The notes beneath the pieces are model-generated. The model made no database searches. It had not been told where the DNA came from and worked only from the letters and a program-made list of their open reading frames with translations. The position numbers and the translations under genes were made by a program. From positions 68,238 through 132,237 of the forward strand of contig NZ_JRFE01000015.1 of assembly GCF_000756305.1 (NCBI RefSeq): DNA of 64,000 nucleotides, read 5' to 3'. The DNA comes from Myxosarcina sp. GI1 (GTDB lineage: Bacteria > Cyanobacteriota > Cyanobacteriia > Cyanobacteriales > Xenococcaceae). Shown piece by piece: positions 17,249 through 26,223 of the stretch (the first letter of the stretch is position 1; every line of letters begins with the position of its first letter).

Positions 17249-19777
17249 ATGGTGGGCTATAAACGCCTCGGTTTCGGATTGCTAATATCTAGTTGGACAA
17301 GTTGTCTGACTACTCCTGTTTTGGCTCAAATTACACCAGATAGTAGTTTGGGCAATGAAAACTCTACAGTTATTCCTAATGCTTCGGTAAAAGATGCCAT
17401 AGCCGATTTGATTGAAGGTGGCGCAATTCGAGGAAATAACTTATTTCATTCTTTCGAGCAATTTAACGTCTCTGATGGAAATAGCGTTTATTTTGCTTCT
17501 CCCGATGGTATTGCTAATATTCTGACTCGCGTTACGGGTGACAATATTTCTGAGATTTTCGGCACTTTGGGAGTAGATGGAACGGCTAATTTATTTTTAC
17601 TCAATCCCAACGGCATCGTCTTTGGCGAAAATGCCGCTTTAGATGTCAATGGTTCGTTTTTTGCTACTACTGCTGACAGTTTCGTTTTTAAAAACGGTTT
17701 TGAATATAGTGCTACGAATGCCGATGCACCACCGCTATTAACAGTTAATATTCCGATTGGTTTGCAAATGGGGGATAACCCAGGGCAAATTAGAGTAATA
17801 GATTCTGGTCACAGTATTGTCAGACAAAACGATTTTGCTCCTTTTATCAATCTCGATAACTCAAAGGGCTTAAGACTAAAACCCGATAGCACCCTAACCT
17901 TAATTGGTGGCAAGATTTCTTTAGAAGGAGGCAATATACTCGCACCAAACGGGCAAATTCAATTAGCTAGTATTGCTAAAGGAAAAATTAGGTTAAATGC
18001 TACCGATACTAATAATTGGACGCTCGACTACTCAGAAGCAGAAAAATTTCAAAACATCAACTTATTGCAAAAGGCATTGGTCGATGTATCGGGGATAAGT
18101 TCTGGTTCTATTCAATTACGTGGAGCAGACATAATTCTTACAGAAGGTTCGGTAATTTCTAGCAATAGCTTAAAAGCCGACTCTGCAAACAAGATCGATG
18201 TTAAATTCGATAACTTACAAGTAATAGGTGTAGATGTTCCTACATTAACTCGCAGCGGTATAGTTAGTATTGCATTGGATTCGGGCAAAAATGCCGAGAT
18301 CTTTTTGGAAGGTAATAATCTGTTAGTTGCTAATGGCGGTATAATCGGCTCTTTTTCTTTCAGTCAAATACCTAATCAAGCTGGTGACGTTAATCTTGAA
18401 GTAAGCGACCTGGTAAGCGTCGATGGCTTAGTTCCTGCTGATTCTGTCTTACCCAGTAGTATTATTACGGCTAATTTCGGGCAAGGAAATGCAGGAAACT
18501 TAAACTTAAATAGTAGTCGCATTGAAGTTTTAGCAGCAGGAACTATTTCTTCTTTAGCTTTTGGCAGTGGAAAAGGAGGGAATGTAACTGTCAGGGCTAC
18601 TGAATCTATAGCCGTTAAAGGTATAGATTTTAATACTTTTATTCCCAGTCTAATTGGCTCTAACACCGTAAGCATCGGCGACGCAGGAAATTTACAGATC
18701 GATACAGCTAAGTTAATTGTTAGTGACGGAGGCAGATTGGACTCTAGCACTTATGCTAAAGGTAGTGCGGGAAACGTAAATATTAACGCCTCAGAGTCTA
18801 TTGAAATTTTTGAAACCTCGCCCAATTTTACAGAACCTAGCGTCATTACCTCTGCTGCTAGAGTTGTCAATCCAGTTTTGCAGCAGATTTTTAGCCTTCC
18901 ACCTATTCCTGGTGGTGATGGTGGCAGTTTGAGCGTTAAAACTCCTCAACTAGAAGTCGCTAACGGCGCACAAATTTCAGTAAGGAATGATGGTTTAGGA
19001 GATGCTGGTAGTTTAAGTATAGATGCTGACTCAATTTTGCTCGAAGCAGCAGGAGGTGTTACTGCCTCTACAAAATCGGGTAATGGTGGCAATATTAATT
19101 TACAAGTGGCAGATACATTATTATTGCGCGATCGCGGCTTTATTTCTGCTGAAGCTAAAGGAACTGGTAACGGAGGGAATATTCATATTGATGCTGGTAC
19201 TATTACTCCAATTGGTAAAAGCTCAATAGTTGCTAATGCTCTAAAAGGAAATGGTGGAAATATTAAAATCACCACTAAAGGTTTATTCGTTGCTGCCAAT
19301 AGCGCGATTAGTGCGAGTTCGGAGTTAGGTTTAGATGGTACGGTTGATGTCAGAGCTATTAGCATTGACGATCGCCATCTAGAAATATTCACACCTCCAG
19401 AAACTCCCATCGATCCCGACCTCTATTTAGATCGAGGATGTGAGATGGCAGAAGATAGCTATTTTGTTAATGTCGGTCGTGGTAGTAGAATTGCTAACCC
19501 TTTAAACAATGTTGCTGGTTTCGATGATTTGTTACCCGATCTGGGTACTAACAAGTCCGATCTTAATTTTTCCTTGGAGCAAACGCTAGATTTTAGTAGA
19601 ACTCCTTCTTTCGGTAAGGGCGATAATTCTTCTGTTGTTGAAGCTCAAACCTGGATCTTGAACCGACAAGGAAACGTGGAACTAGTTACTGTTTCGGGTC
19701 AAAATTTTCTCGCTCTCAACAGCAACGATTTTGATTGTAGCGGACAACAAAAGCATCAAGTACTTAAGTCAAACTAA
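17249..19777 (+). CDS. Two-partner-secretion haemagglutinin-like exoprotein (TpsA)
   Basis: An 842-residue secreted protein. A signal peptide is visible (basic start, hydrophobic LGFGLLISSWTSCL, cleavage likely after TTPVLA near residue 26). The TPS/haemagglutinin activation domain follows (about 27-170), with IRGNNLFHSFEQFNV and the family motif FLLNPNGIVFGENAAL. The remainder is beta-helical, rich in GNGGNI-type repeats. By family knowledge it is exported across the outer membrane by a TpsB/ShlB barrel, but no tpsB is in the window. The C-terminal end (RGCEMAEDSYFV and NRQGNVELV) is like that of other cyanobacterial TpsA proteins. It precedes the broken CHAT gene, a pairing seen in other cyanobacteria. 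Confidence 0.9.
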   Translation: MVGYKRLGFGLLISSWTSCLTTPVLAQITPDSSLGNENSTVIPNASVKDAIADLIEGGAIRGNNLFHSFEQFNVSDGNSVYFASPDGIANILTRVTGDNISEIFGTLGVDGTANLFLLNPNGIVFGENAALDVNGSFFATTADSFVFKNGFEYSATNADAPPLLTVNIPIGLQMGDNPGQIRVIDSGHSIVRQNDFAPFINLDNSKGLRLKPDSTLTLIGGKISLEGGNILAPNGQIQLASIAKGKIRLNATDTNNWTLDYSEAEKFQNINLLQKALVDVSGISSGSIQLRGADIILTEGSVISSNSLKADSANKIDVKFDNLQVIGVDVPTLTRSGIVSIALDSGKNAEIFLEGNNLLVANGGIIGSFSFSQIPNQAGDVNLEVSDLVSVDGLVPADSVLPSSIITANFGQGNAGNLNLNSSRIEVLAAGTISSLAFGSGKGGNVTVRATESIAVKGIDFNTFIPSLIGSNTVSIGDAGNLQIDTAKLIVSDGGRLDSSTYAKGSAGNVNINASESIEIFETSPNFTEPSVITSAARVVNPVLQQIFSLPPIPGGDGGSLSVKTPQLEVANGAQISVRNDGLGDAGSLSIDADSILLEAAGGVTASTKSGNGGNINLQVADTLLLRDRGFISAEAKGTGNGGNIHIDAGTITPIGKSSIVANALKGNGGNIKITTKGLFVAANSAISASSELGLDGTVDVRAISIDDRHLEIFTPPETPIDPDLYLDRGCEMAEDSYFVNVGRGSRIANPLNNVAGFDDLLPDLGTNKSDLNFSLEQTLDFSRTPSFGKGDNSSVVEAQTWILNRQGNVELVTVSGQNFLALNSNDFDCSGQQKHQVLKSN

Positions 19778-19859
19778 TTTTTATTATTTCAATAAGGTTG
19801 GTAGTAATTTGGGCAATCTTAAACTATGCCTGTCGTAACAAGCAGCATATCGATCTCAG

Positions 19860-22456
19860 TTGCTCAAAATGATTGATTTTTTTCGCTCTTGCCGTTTTGC
19901 AGTTTGCCTGAGTTTGTTAACTCTAACTCTAACAATTGCTATTCCTGCAATTTCTCAGCCATCTACAAAAGAAACTTCGGTTATTAAAACGACAAATGAT
20001 GCTGTACAGTTAATCGATCGAGGACGAACTGCCTATGAAGCAGGTAAATATACTGAAGCAATTACAGCTTGGCAACAAGCAGAGCAAATTTATCGGCAAA
20101 GGGGCGATCGCCAAAATCAAGCGGCGAGTTTAAACTATCTTTCCCTGGCACATCAAAAGTTGGGACGGTGGCAAAAAGCAGAAACCTATAACTCTCTTAG
20201 TTTAAAACTCTTACAAGAAAATTTGTCTGAAGTAAATTTTCTTGTTTTAGCCCAGGCTTTAAATACCAAAGGCAGTTTAGAACTAGCTATGGGTAAAGCG
20301 GAAACTGCTCTGGAAACTTGGCAGCAGGCGGCAGCTATCTATGAAAGTGCTGGCGATAAAATTGGAGTGATTGGCAGCCAACTCGATCGCGCTCAGGCTC
20401 TACAAACTTTAGGCTTACATCGGCGAGCGCAAAACCTGCTAGAAACATTGCAGCAAGAGTTAGAAGATCGAGCTGACCCCTTATTAAAAGCACAGGTATT
20501 ACATAGTTTGGGAAATACTTTACAAACTATTGGCGTCTTAACCGTTCGCAAGAAGTTCTAGATGAAAGTTTAGCGATCGCTAGTGAACTCGAATCGCCAG
20601 AATTAAAAGCTGGGATTTTTTTTAGCCTCGGAAATACTGCCAAACTATTAGAACATAGGCAAAAAGCGATCGCCTTCTATTAACGAGCGATCGCTACTAT
20701 TGTCGAGCCTCTTACGCAAACAGAAGCACGACTAAACTTACTAAGTTTGTATATTGCTACCCGACAGTGGCAGTCTGCAACTACTTTAATCGATCTGATT
20801 TACGCAAATATCGACAAATTATCCCTTAGTAGACCGACAGTTTTTGCCAGAATCAATCTAGCTAAAAATGCGATCGATTTACAAGCGAATAATCCTGTTG
20901 TTGGAGATCGCCCTCTGCGCGCTGGCTTCGCCAATCGCAACCCACAAATCGAAAATTTACTTCAAGAAACTCTAAAACAATCGAGAATGCTTGAAGACAA
21001 AAGAGCAGAGGCTTCAACTCTAGGCACTTTAGGATATTTTTACGAACGTCAGCAGCAATGGTCTATAGCTCGAAAGTTTACCGAACAGGCTCTCGAACTA
21101 TCACAGGCGATTAACGCTACCGATATTAGCTATCAATGGCAATGGCAACTAGGTAGATTGCAGAAAAAACAAGGAGATGTTGCTGGCGCGATCGCACCCT
21201 ATACTGAAGCTGTCAATAATCTACAATCGTTACGTAGCTCTTTAGTAGCCATAAATCCCGATGCTCAGTTTTCTTTTCGCGAAAGTGTCGAACCAGTGTA
21301 TCGCGAATTAGTAGCAACTTTATTAGATGGCACTCCCTCTCAAGCACAACTCAAACAAGCCCGCGAGACAATTGAGTCGCTACAGTTAGCAGAACTAGAA
21401 AACTTTTTTCAAGAAGTGTGTCTGACAGCCAAACCCAAACAAATAGATGATATCGATCCGACTGCGGCGGTAATTTATCCAATTATCTTGCGCGATCGCC
21501 TGGCAGTTATTTTATCTTTACCAGACCGTTCCCTACGTTATTACTCTACTTATTTACCCCAGGCTAAAATTGAAAGTACCATAGAAAATTTATATCAATC
21601 TTTCAATCCAGTTTTTTCTAACCAAATAAGACTGCAACTATCCCAACAGGTTTATGATTGGTCGATCGAACCCGCAGAAGCAGAGTTGACCAAGCACGAA
21701 ATTAAAACCCTTGCCTTTGTCTTGGACGGTAGTTTGCGAAATATACCTATGGCGGCATTATATGACGGCAAACAATACGCGATCGAGAAATATAATATTG
21801 CTCTGACACCTGGTTTACAATTATTGCCTCCAACCAGTTTGAAAGATAATTTAAAAGCAGTAGCTGGGGGAATTAGCCAGTCCAATCAAGGCTTTGCTTC
21901 GCCACCTGGAGTACAAACAGAATTGACCGAAATTTCAAGTTATTTGCCGACAAAGCTACTGTTAGATAGCGAGTTTACCGAAGCTAATTTACAAACCAAA
22001 CTCGCTCGAATTAACGCACCTATACTTCATATTGCCACTCACGGACAATTTAGCTCCGATCCAGAAAATACTTATATCCTTACCTGGAACGATCGCGTTA
22101 AAGTTAATGAGTTTGAGACTTTACTTCGTAATCGTCAATTTACGCAAATAAATCCCTTAGACTTAATGGTTCTTAGTGCCTGTCAAACAGCCGCAGGAGA
22201 CAAGCAGGCTGCTTTAGGTTTGGCAGGAGTAGCCGTCCGTTCTGGTGCTAGAAGCACCCTTGCTACTTTGTGGTCGGTCAAAGATAACTCTACTACTTTG
22301 TTAATGAACGAGTTTTATCAAGAGTTAGTGCGATCTCAATCGGGTTTAAACAAAGGAGAAGCGTTACGACAAGCTCAGTTGGCTTTGATTGATTCAGAAG
22401 ATTTCGATCATCCTTTTTATTGGGCTGCTTTTGTTCTGGTAGGAAATTGGTTATAG
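19860..22456 (+). pseudogene. TPR-CHAT protein gene, disrupted
   Basis: One ancestral gene is read across two frames. The 5' part (19860-20561) encodes a signal peptide (LLTLTLTIAIPAISQ) and TPR repeats such as ADPLLKAQVLHSLGNTLQTIG. At about 20533 the frame shifts: the other frame continues with RLNRSQEVLDESLAIASEL and SLGNTAKLLEHRQKAIAFY, then a TAA at 20681-20683 stands where a glutamine codon (CAA) would fit, and the sequence resumes as RAIATIVEPLTQTEARL to the CHAT domain. Thus there is one frameshift and one nonsense mutation. The protease-like CHAT end is intact (ILHIATHGQF, LMVLSACQTAAG). A single sequencing error would not explain both lesions. Confidence 0.85.
20747..22456 (+). CDS. 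3' open frame of the broken CHAT gene
   Basis: This is the downstream open part of the pseudogene, 569 codons from the first available TTG, and could be translated only if reinitiation occurs. It has TPR-like helices in the first half (LGTLGYFYERQQQWSIARKF) and a CHAT domain in the second: the histidine in ILHIATHGQF (about 425) and the cysteine in LSACQTAAG (about 477) form the caspase-like dyad, followed by ALGLAGVAVRSGARSTLATLW. Without the upstream part there is no signal peptide. A short stretch at about 20908-20940 (DRPLRAGFANRN) looks like a repeat element that has become coding. Confidence 0.6.
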   Translation: MYIATRQWQSATTLIDLIYANIDKLSLSRPTVFARINLAKNAIDLQANNPVVGDRPLRAGFANRNPQIENLLQETLKQSRMLEDKRAEASTLGTLGYFYERQQQWSIARKFTEQALELSQAINATDISYQWQWQLGRLQKKQGDVAGAIAPYTEAVNNLQSLRSSLVAINPDAQFSFRESVEPVYRELVATLLDGTPSQAQLKQARETIESLQLAELENFFQEVCLTAKPKQIDDIDPTAAVIYPIILRDRLAVILSLPDRSLRYYSTYLPQAKIESTIENLYQSFNPVFSNQIRLQLSQQVYDWSIEPAEAELTKHEIKTLAFVLDGSLRNIPMAALYDGKQYAIEKYNIALTPGLQLLPPTSLKDNLKAVAGGISQSNQGFASPPGVQTELTEISSYLPTKLLLDSEFTEANLQTKLARINAPILHIATHGQFSSDPENTYILTWNDRVKVNEFETLLRNRQFTQINPLDLMVLSACQTAAGDKQAALGLAGVAVRSGARSTLATLWSVKDNSTTLLMNEFYQELVRSQSGLNKGEALRQAQLALIDSEDFDHPFYWAAFVLVGNWL

Positions 22457-22485
22457 TTTTTCAGGGTTTCTAATTTGAAAACTCG

Positions 22486-23907
22486 TTATTTATCTTTCCA
22501 TGTGCCATGAAAGCTATGAGGAATCACACTGGGTAAAGCCAGACGGCAACAGGGTTCTTCAGTCAAGCGATCGCTTTGATAAATTCTTACTTCGCTAGAG
22601 TCTTCGTTACCGTTATAAACCACCGTTAATAGCCAACCCGATTGAGAATTAGGCTGAGAAACATATATAGGTTCGGAAGCGTAACAGTTTTCTCCCATGT
22701 CTGCAATAGACAAATTACCTGTTTCACGGTCGAAACGAGCGATCGCGCCAAATAATTCTTTACCGACTAAATCGCGATCGCGCTGAATAGTTAGATAGGT
22801 ATAACGCCATGACTTACCAACGCAGTTGCGATCGATTACGGGAAATTCGCAGTTATCGGTGAGTAGCTGTTCGTTTTGTACAACTTCTCCAGTTTGAGGA
22901 TTAATTTTTACCTGCCATAAAGTTCCTGGCGCAGAAGTTTTCGTGCTACCCGTTGCTACTTCTTGCAAATATTGATTAGTTTGAAAATCTTCATAGCGAA
23001 CTAGTTCGGTAACAATCGCGCCTTCGTTGTCTACACAACCATTGGTAAAATGCCACTGATACCAAGGTTCTGCTTCGCTTCTACTAACTAAACTTAGTGT
23101 CTGGCGATCGAATACTAAAACTTCCGTACCGAGTTCTGGCTGCCATTCCATAGCATCGCTAAAGCTATTGCGCCCCAAAGTTACTGCTGCTAGATTTACT
23201 CGCACTGGAGAAACAAAAAAGACTAAATACTGTCCTGCCAGTAAAAAGTCATGCACTAAAGGCAAACCTTTAAGATCGAATGTACTTTGCTGCTGAATTT
23301 TACCAGTGCGATCGCTGCGATAGAGATTTAACGTTGCATTTAACCCCGCACCAATACCAAAGTTAAATATTTCTTCCGTCTGAGAATCTACTTTAGGATG
23401 TGCCGAATAAGACTGCTTATCTGACAAACCAGATAGCTTATCTTTACCCTGAGTTGTTAAATCTTCTAAATTTAAAGCATGAGGCAATCCTCCTTCCCAT
23501 AAAGCCAAAACTTTATCTGGCAATGCTAAAACTGAAGTGTTTGCCGCATTTTTAACTGGTTTGAGCCAATTATTCCAAAATGCTCCAGGGGCAGTCATGC
23601 CATAGTTGGGATAGATAAAGCTATCTTGGCGTTCTTCGTTTAGGTATCCTTCGGTTTTGACGTAGCGATAAACTGCGCTTGCTTCTGCTGCCTCAAAATG
23701 AACCGCTAATACCGCACCATCTCCATCAAACCAATGTCCCACGCGATCGCCACCTCTAGAGAGACGAGCGGGACCATTACGATATAAAGTTCCCTGTAGT
23801 CCTTCAGGAATTGAGCCTGAGATAACTTTAAGAGGAGTCAGAGCAAATTCTGTAGCAGGTCTGGCGATCGCCTCAGACCAAGCTTGCGGATGAGTAGCTG
23901 TAACCAT
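22486..23907 (-). CDS. Carotenoid oxygenase (apocarotenoid-cleaving, RPE65 family)
   Basis: About 473 residues from ATG at 23907; a TTG eight codons earlier is less likely. It is a seven-bladed beta-propeller carotenoid cleavage dioxygenase. Four iron-ligand histidines can be proposed from context: SAHPKVD, LVHDFLL, QWHFTNGCVD and the final SFHGTWKDK. The N-terminal LQGTLYRNGPARLSRGG and HWFDGDGAVLAVHF are family hallmarks. Cyanobacterial relatives such as Synechocystis Diox1 cleave apocarotenals to retinal. There is no signal peptide, so the protein is probably cytosolic or membrane-associated through its hydrophobic face. It converges with the CHAT pseudogene (29 bases apart) and is read away from the exonuclease gene. 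Confidence 0.92.
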   Translation of the reverse strand: MVTATHPQAWSEAIARPATEFALTPLKVISGSIPEGLQGTLYRNGPARLSRGGDRVGHWFDGDGAVLAVHFEAAEASAVYRYVKTEGYLNEERQDSFIYPNYGMTAPGAFWNNWLKPVKNAANTSVLALPDKVLALWEGGLPHALNLEDLTTQGKDKLSGLSDKQSYSAHPKVDSQTEEIFNFGIGAGLNATLNLYRSDRTGKIQQQSTFDLKGLPLVHDFLLAGQYLVFFVSPVRVNLAAVTLGRNSFSDAMEWQPELGTEVLVFDRQTLSLVSRSEAEPWYQWHFTNGCVDNEGAIVTELVRYEDFQTNQYLQEVATGSTKTSAPGTLWQVKINPQTGEVVQNEQLLTDNCEFPVIDRNCVGKSWRYTYLTIQRDRDLVGKELFGAIARFDRETGNLSIADMGENCYASEPIYVSQPNSQSGWLLTVVYNGNEDSSEVRIYQSDRLTEEPCCRLALPSVIPHSFHGTWKDK

Positions 23908-24043
23908 AGAGTTTTGGTTTGATTCTAGCAACTTACAAAAGGTAACGAAAAAACTACAATTGTATTTGCAAAGAAATTATTGGCGTTGCATATGTTGCAT
24001 ATTATATTTACAGGATAATTTTTTTAGTTAACTATCTAAAAAT

Positions 24044-24067
24044 ACTTGCTACTTGCTACTCGCTACT
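24044..24067. repeat. Heptad repeat tract
   Basis: Tandem heptads ACTTGCT-ACTTGCT-ACTCGCT-ACT. On the minus strand the tract supplies the last residues and the TAG stop (24056-24058) of the gamma-glutamylcyclotransferase-family gene, just as the related tract at 8693-8710 does for the DCC-family gene. Confidence 0.75.
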
Positions 24068-24457
24068 CCACCAGCCAGAAGCTACAGCAATACCTTTAAA
24101 TCGAGCAATCTTAGATTCTTCCATAAAATAACACCAGGCATTAGTTAACAAGCGATCGCTGTCGAGTTCGTAAACGGGAACTAGCAAACGGTAATATTCA
24201 TTTAGCTCTAAATCTCGATCTTCTCCATATCCTTCTAGAAAATCCAAATCTTGTAAAACATTAAAGTCTGTAAATTCCAGTAAGAAACCTGTAACTTTGT
24301 TATCTCCTTCAGCGATCGCAGGGTAGCCAAAAGGCAAGCTGTATAATTTACCCCTAACATAAGCTGGAGAGCGCGATCGCACTTTTGCCGCACAATAATA
24401 CTGGTAGTTACTTTCCCCTGGTTTGAGAGTGCCGTAGACAAAAACCTTGAGAGTCAT
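24056..24457 (-). CDS. Gamma-glutamylcyclotransferase-fold (AIG2-like) protein
   Basis: About 133 residues from the ATG at 24457, chosen because the family begins with KVFVYGTLKPGE; an ATG seven codons upstream (24478) is possible. The motif YGTLKPGESNYQYYC is the substrate-binding loop of GGCT-like proteins, and the catalytic glutamate is probably in LEFTDFNVLQDLDFLEGYGE (about 70-90). Members cyclise gamma-glutamyl groups (glutathione or gamma-glutamylamine turnover), but many cyanobacterial ones are uncharacterised. The C-terminal residues SSE and the stop codon come from a heptad repeat tract. The exonuclease gene diverges from it. Confidence 0.87.
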   Translation of the reverse strand: MTLKVFVYGTLKPGESNYQYYCAAKVRSRSPAYVRGKLYSLPFGYPAIAEGDNKVTGFLLEFTDFNVLQDLDFLEGYGEDRDLELNEYYRLLVPVYELDSDRLLTNAWCYFMEESKIARFKGIAVASGWWSSE

Positions 24458-24545
24458 TGTTGCTAATTGTTCTTTCATGCCCAGTTTTACTTTTGCTCTG
24501 TTCTACGCTAATGTATGATTCGCGCCGATTATTTATTAGCAGTCA

Positions 24546-25328
24546 ATGAAGATAGCCACTTGGAATGTTAACTCAATCCGCACCCGACAACAGATTGTAA
24601 TTGATTGGCTACAGCAACATCAGGTAGATGTTCTCTGCTTGCAGGAAACTAAAGTGCAGGATAAAGATTTTCCGCGATCGCCTTTTGAAGATTTGGGCTA
24701 TAACCTGTATATTTCGGGGCAAAAATCTTATAATGGCGTAGCTATATTTAGTAAAATGCCATTAACCGAGGTTAGCTATGGCTTTAGTCCAATAATTGGC
24801 AAGGAAACGGAATTCGATTTACAGAAGCGAGTAATTAGTGGCGTAGTTAGTGATATTCGTATTGTCAATCTCTATGTTCCCAACGGTTCGGCGATCGCCA
24901 GTGAAAAATATCAGTACAAATTAGACTGGTTTAAAGTTTTACGAGAATACCTTCAAACACTGCAAGCTCAAACTGTTGAAATGTGCGTTTGTGGCGATTT
25001 TAATATTGCTCCAGAAGATAAAGATATTTATACTTCTAAAAATAGAGACACTCACATTATGTCTTCTCCTGCCGAAAGAGAAGCACTGGCAACAATTCTC
25101 GAACTTGGCTTACAAGATGCCTTTCGCAAATTTACCAGCGAACCAGAACATTATAGCTGGTGGGACTATCGCGCTGCGGGTTTTGTCCGTAACCGAGGCT
25201 GGCGCATCGATCATCATTATTTAACTTCACATTTGTGCGATCGCGCCATTAACTGTTGGATCGATATCGAACCGAGAAAGTTAGACAAACCTAGCGATCA
25301 TGCACCTGTAGTTGTAGAGATTGACTAA
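24546..25328 (+). CDS. xth: Exodeoxyribonuclease III (AP endonuclease)
   Basis: A 260-residue exonuclease III family enzyme of normal length. Catalytic motifs are complete: ATWNVNSIRTR at the start, CLQETKVQD (metal-binding Glu near 34), CGDFNIAPEDKDIY (about 148-161, Asp/Asn pair), GWRIDHHYLT and SDHAPVVVEID at the end (His of the active site). It repairs abasic sites and degrades 3' ends in base-excision repair in the cytosol. It is a single gene with ATG start and is followed by a strong inverted repeat. Confidence 0.95.
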   Translation: MKIATWNVNSIRTRQQIVIDWLQQHQVDVLCLQETKVQDKDFPRSPFEDLGYNLYISGQKSYNGVAIFSKMPLTEVSYGFSPIIGKETEFDLQKRVISGVVSDIRIVNLYVPNGSAIASEKYQYKLDWFKVLREYLQTLQAQTVEMCVCGDFNIAPEDKDIYTSKNRDTHIMSSPAEREALATILELGLQDAFRKFTSEPEHYSWWDYRAAGFVRNRGWRIDHHYLTSHLCDRAINCWIDIEPRKLDKPSDHAPVVVEID

Positions 25329-25399
25329 TTTACAACAATATTCCTAAAATCGGTATTTTTTATCGGTAATTGTAATTTTTTGCGGTCGCTATATACTTT

Positions 25400-25434
25400 A
25401 AAGTGATAATTCCCTGAGAATTATCACTTTTGGT
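25400..25434 (+). terminator. Intrinsic terminator after xth
   Basis: A perfect 13-base inverted repeat (AAAGTGATAATTC at 25400-25412 and GAATTATCACTTT at 25418-25430) with a five-base CCTGA loop, running into TTTT on the plus strand. It lies 72 bases after the xth stop in the convergent spacer toward the membrane-protein gene. Confidence 0.75.
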
Positions 25435-25497
25435 GATTTCAGCTTCCATAGCGCGTGGATTATAGTATTACAATTTATGAATTAATTGCCAATCAAC

Positions 25498-26223
25498 TTA
25501 TGTGCGTATTTTAATTATACTCATTTCTTTCTGCACTTCTTGTGCGATTTCTAAAGCATTACTCACTAATTTTCCAAATTGTGAAGCTTTTTCGTCTGTC
25601 TGCAAAACAATCAGGTCAGATAGACTATCAAAAAGTAATTCAGGACTTTCAGTCATTAATTCTTTATTTTCTCTTAATATTCTTTCCGTTTTTAACGATT
25701 TAATTAAATCTTGTCTTAATAAAGACAACACCTCTATTGATTTTGCTCTTTCTTCTTGAGACATTCCATTTAATCCAACTTCGGTTAGTTGGTCGTTTAT
25801 ATCTATTAATTTAATAAACGTATTAAATTTTTTAATTTTTGAGATAATTTTTGATAATAAATAAAATTGCTCCTTCTGTTGGCTCCGATCATTTCTGTTT
25901 TTCTGTTTTATGGTTTCTCTTATTGCAAATCTTGAAGATAATGCAAACCAGATTGGCAAAATTACATATGTAGCAGTGTAGCTCATAAAAAGTATAGCAA
26001 AACCAAGAAAGATCAATCCTGTCACTGTTAAAGCTATAAGTACTCCTGTTATAATTAAATATATAGTAAAATTAAGAGAAAGTTTATTTATAAAATCTTT
26101 GATATCAGAAATAAAATCTTTTTCTTTTTTAAACAATATGTCGCCTGTATCATTTATATCTTGACCGCTTATTTCTTTTTGTTCTTCAATAGTTATCTCA
26201 AGTTTTTTTAAATCTGTATTCAT
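25498..26223 (-). CDS. Unknown membrane protein with charged flanks
   Basis: A 241-residue protein I do not recognise. The first 45 residues are polar and acidic, then two or three hydrophobic segments (about 52-75, 78-100), then a long helical charged region (about 105-241) with heptad-like leucines, suggesting a coiled-coil cytoplasmic domain. No conserved motif is visible. Codon use is richer in A/T (KIIS, IKIRT, many ATA/TTA) than in the neighbours, and no HIP1 octamer occurs within it, which is unusual here and could mean recent transfer. AGAGAGG precedes the ATG by a normal spacing. It stands alone. Confidence 0.6.
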   Translation of the reverse strand: MNTDLKKLEITIEEQKEISGQDINDTGDILFKKEKDFISDIKDFINKLSLNFTIYLIITGVLIALTVTGLIFLGFAILFMSYTATYVILPIWFALSSRFAIRETIKQKNRNDRSQQKEQFYLLSKIISKIKKFNTFIKLIDINDQLTEVGLNGMSQEERAKSIEVLSLLRQDLIKSLKTERILRENKELMTESPELLFDSLSDLIVLQTDEKASQFGKLVSNALEIAQEVQKEMSIIKIRT

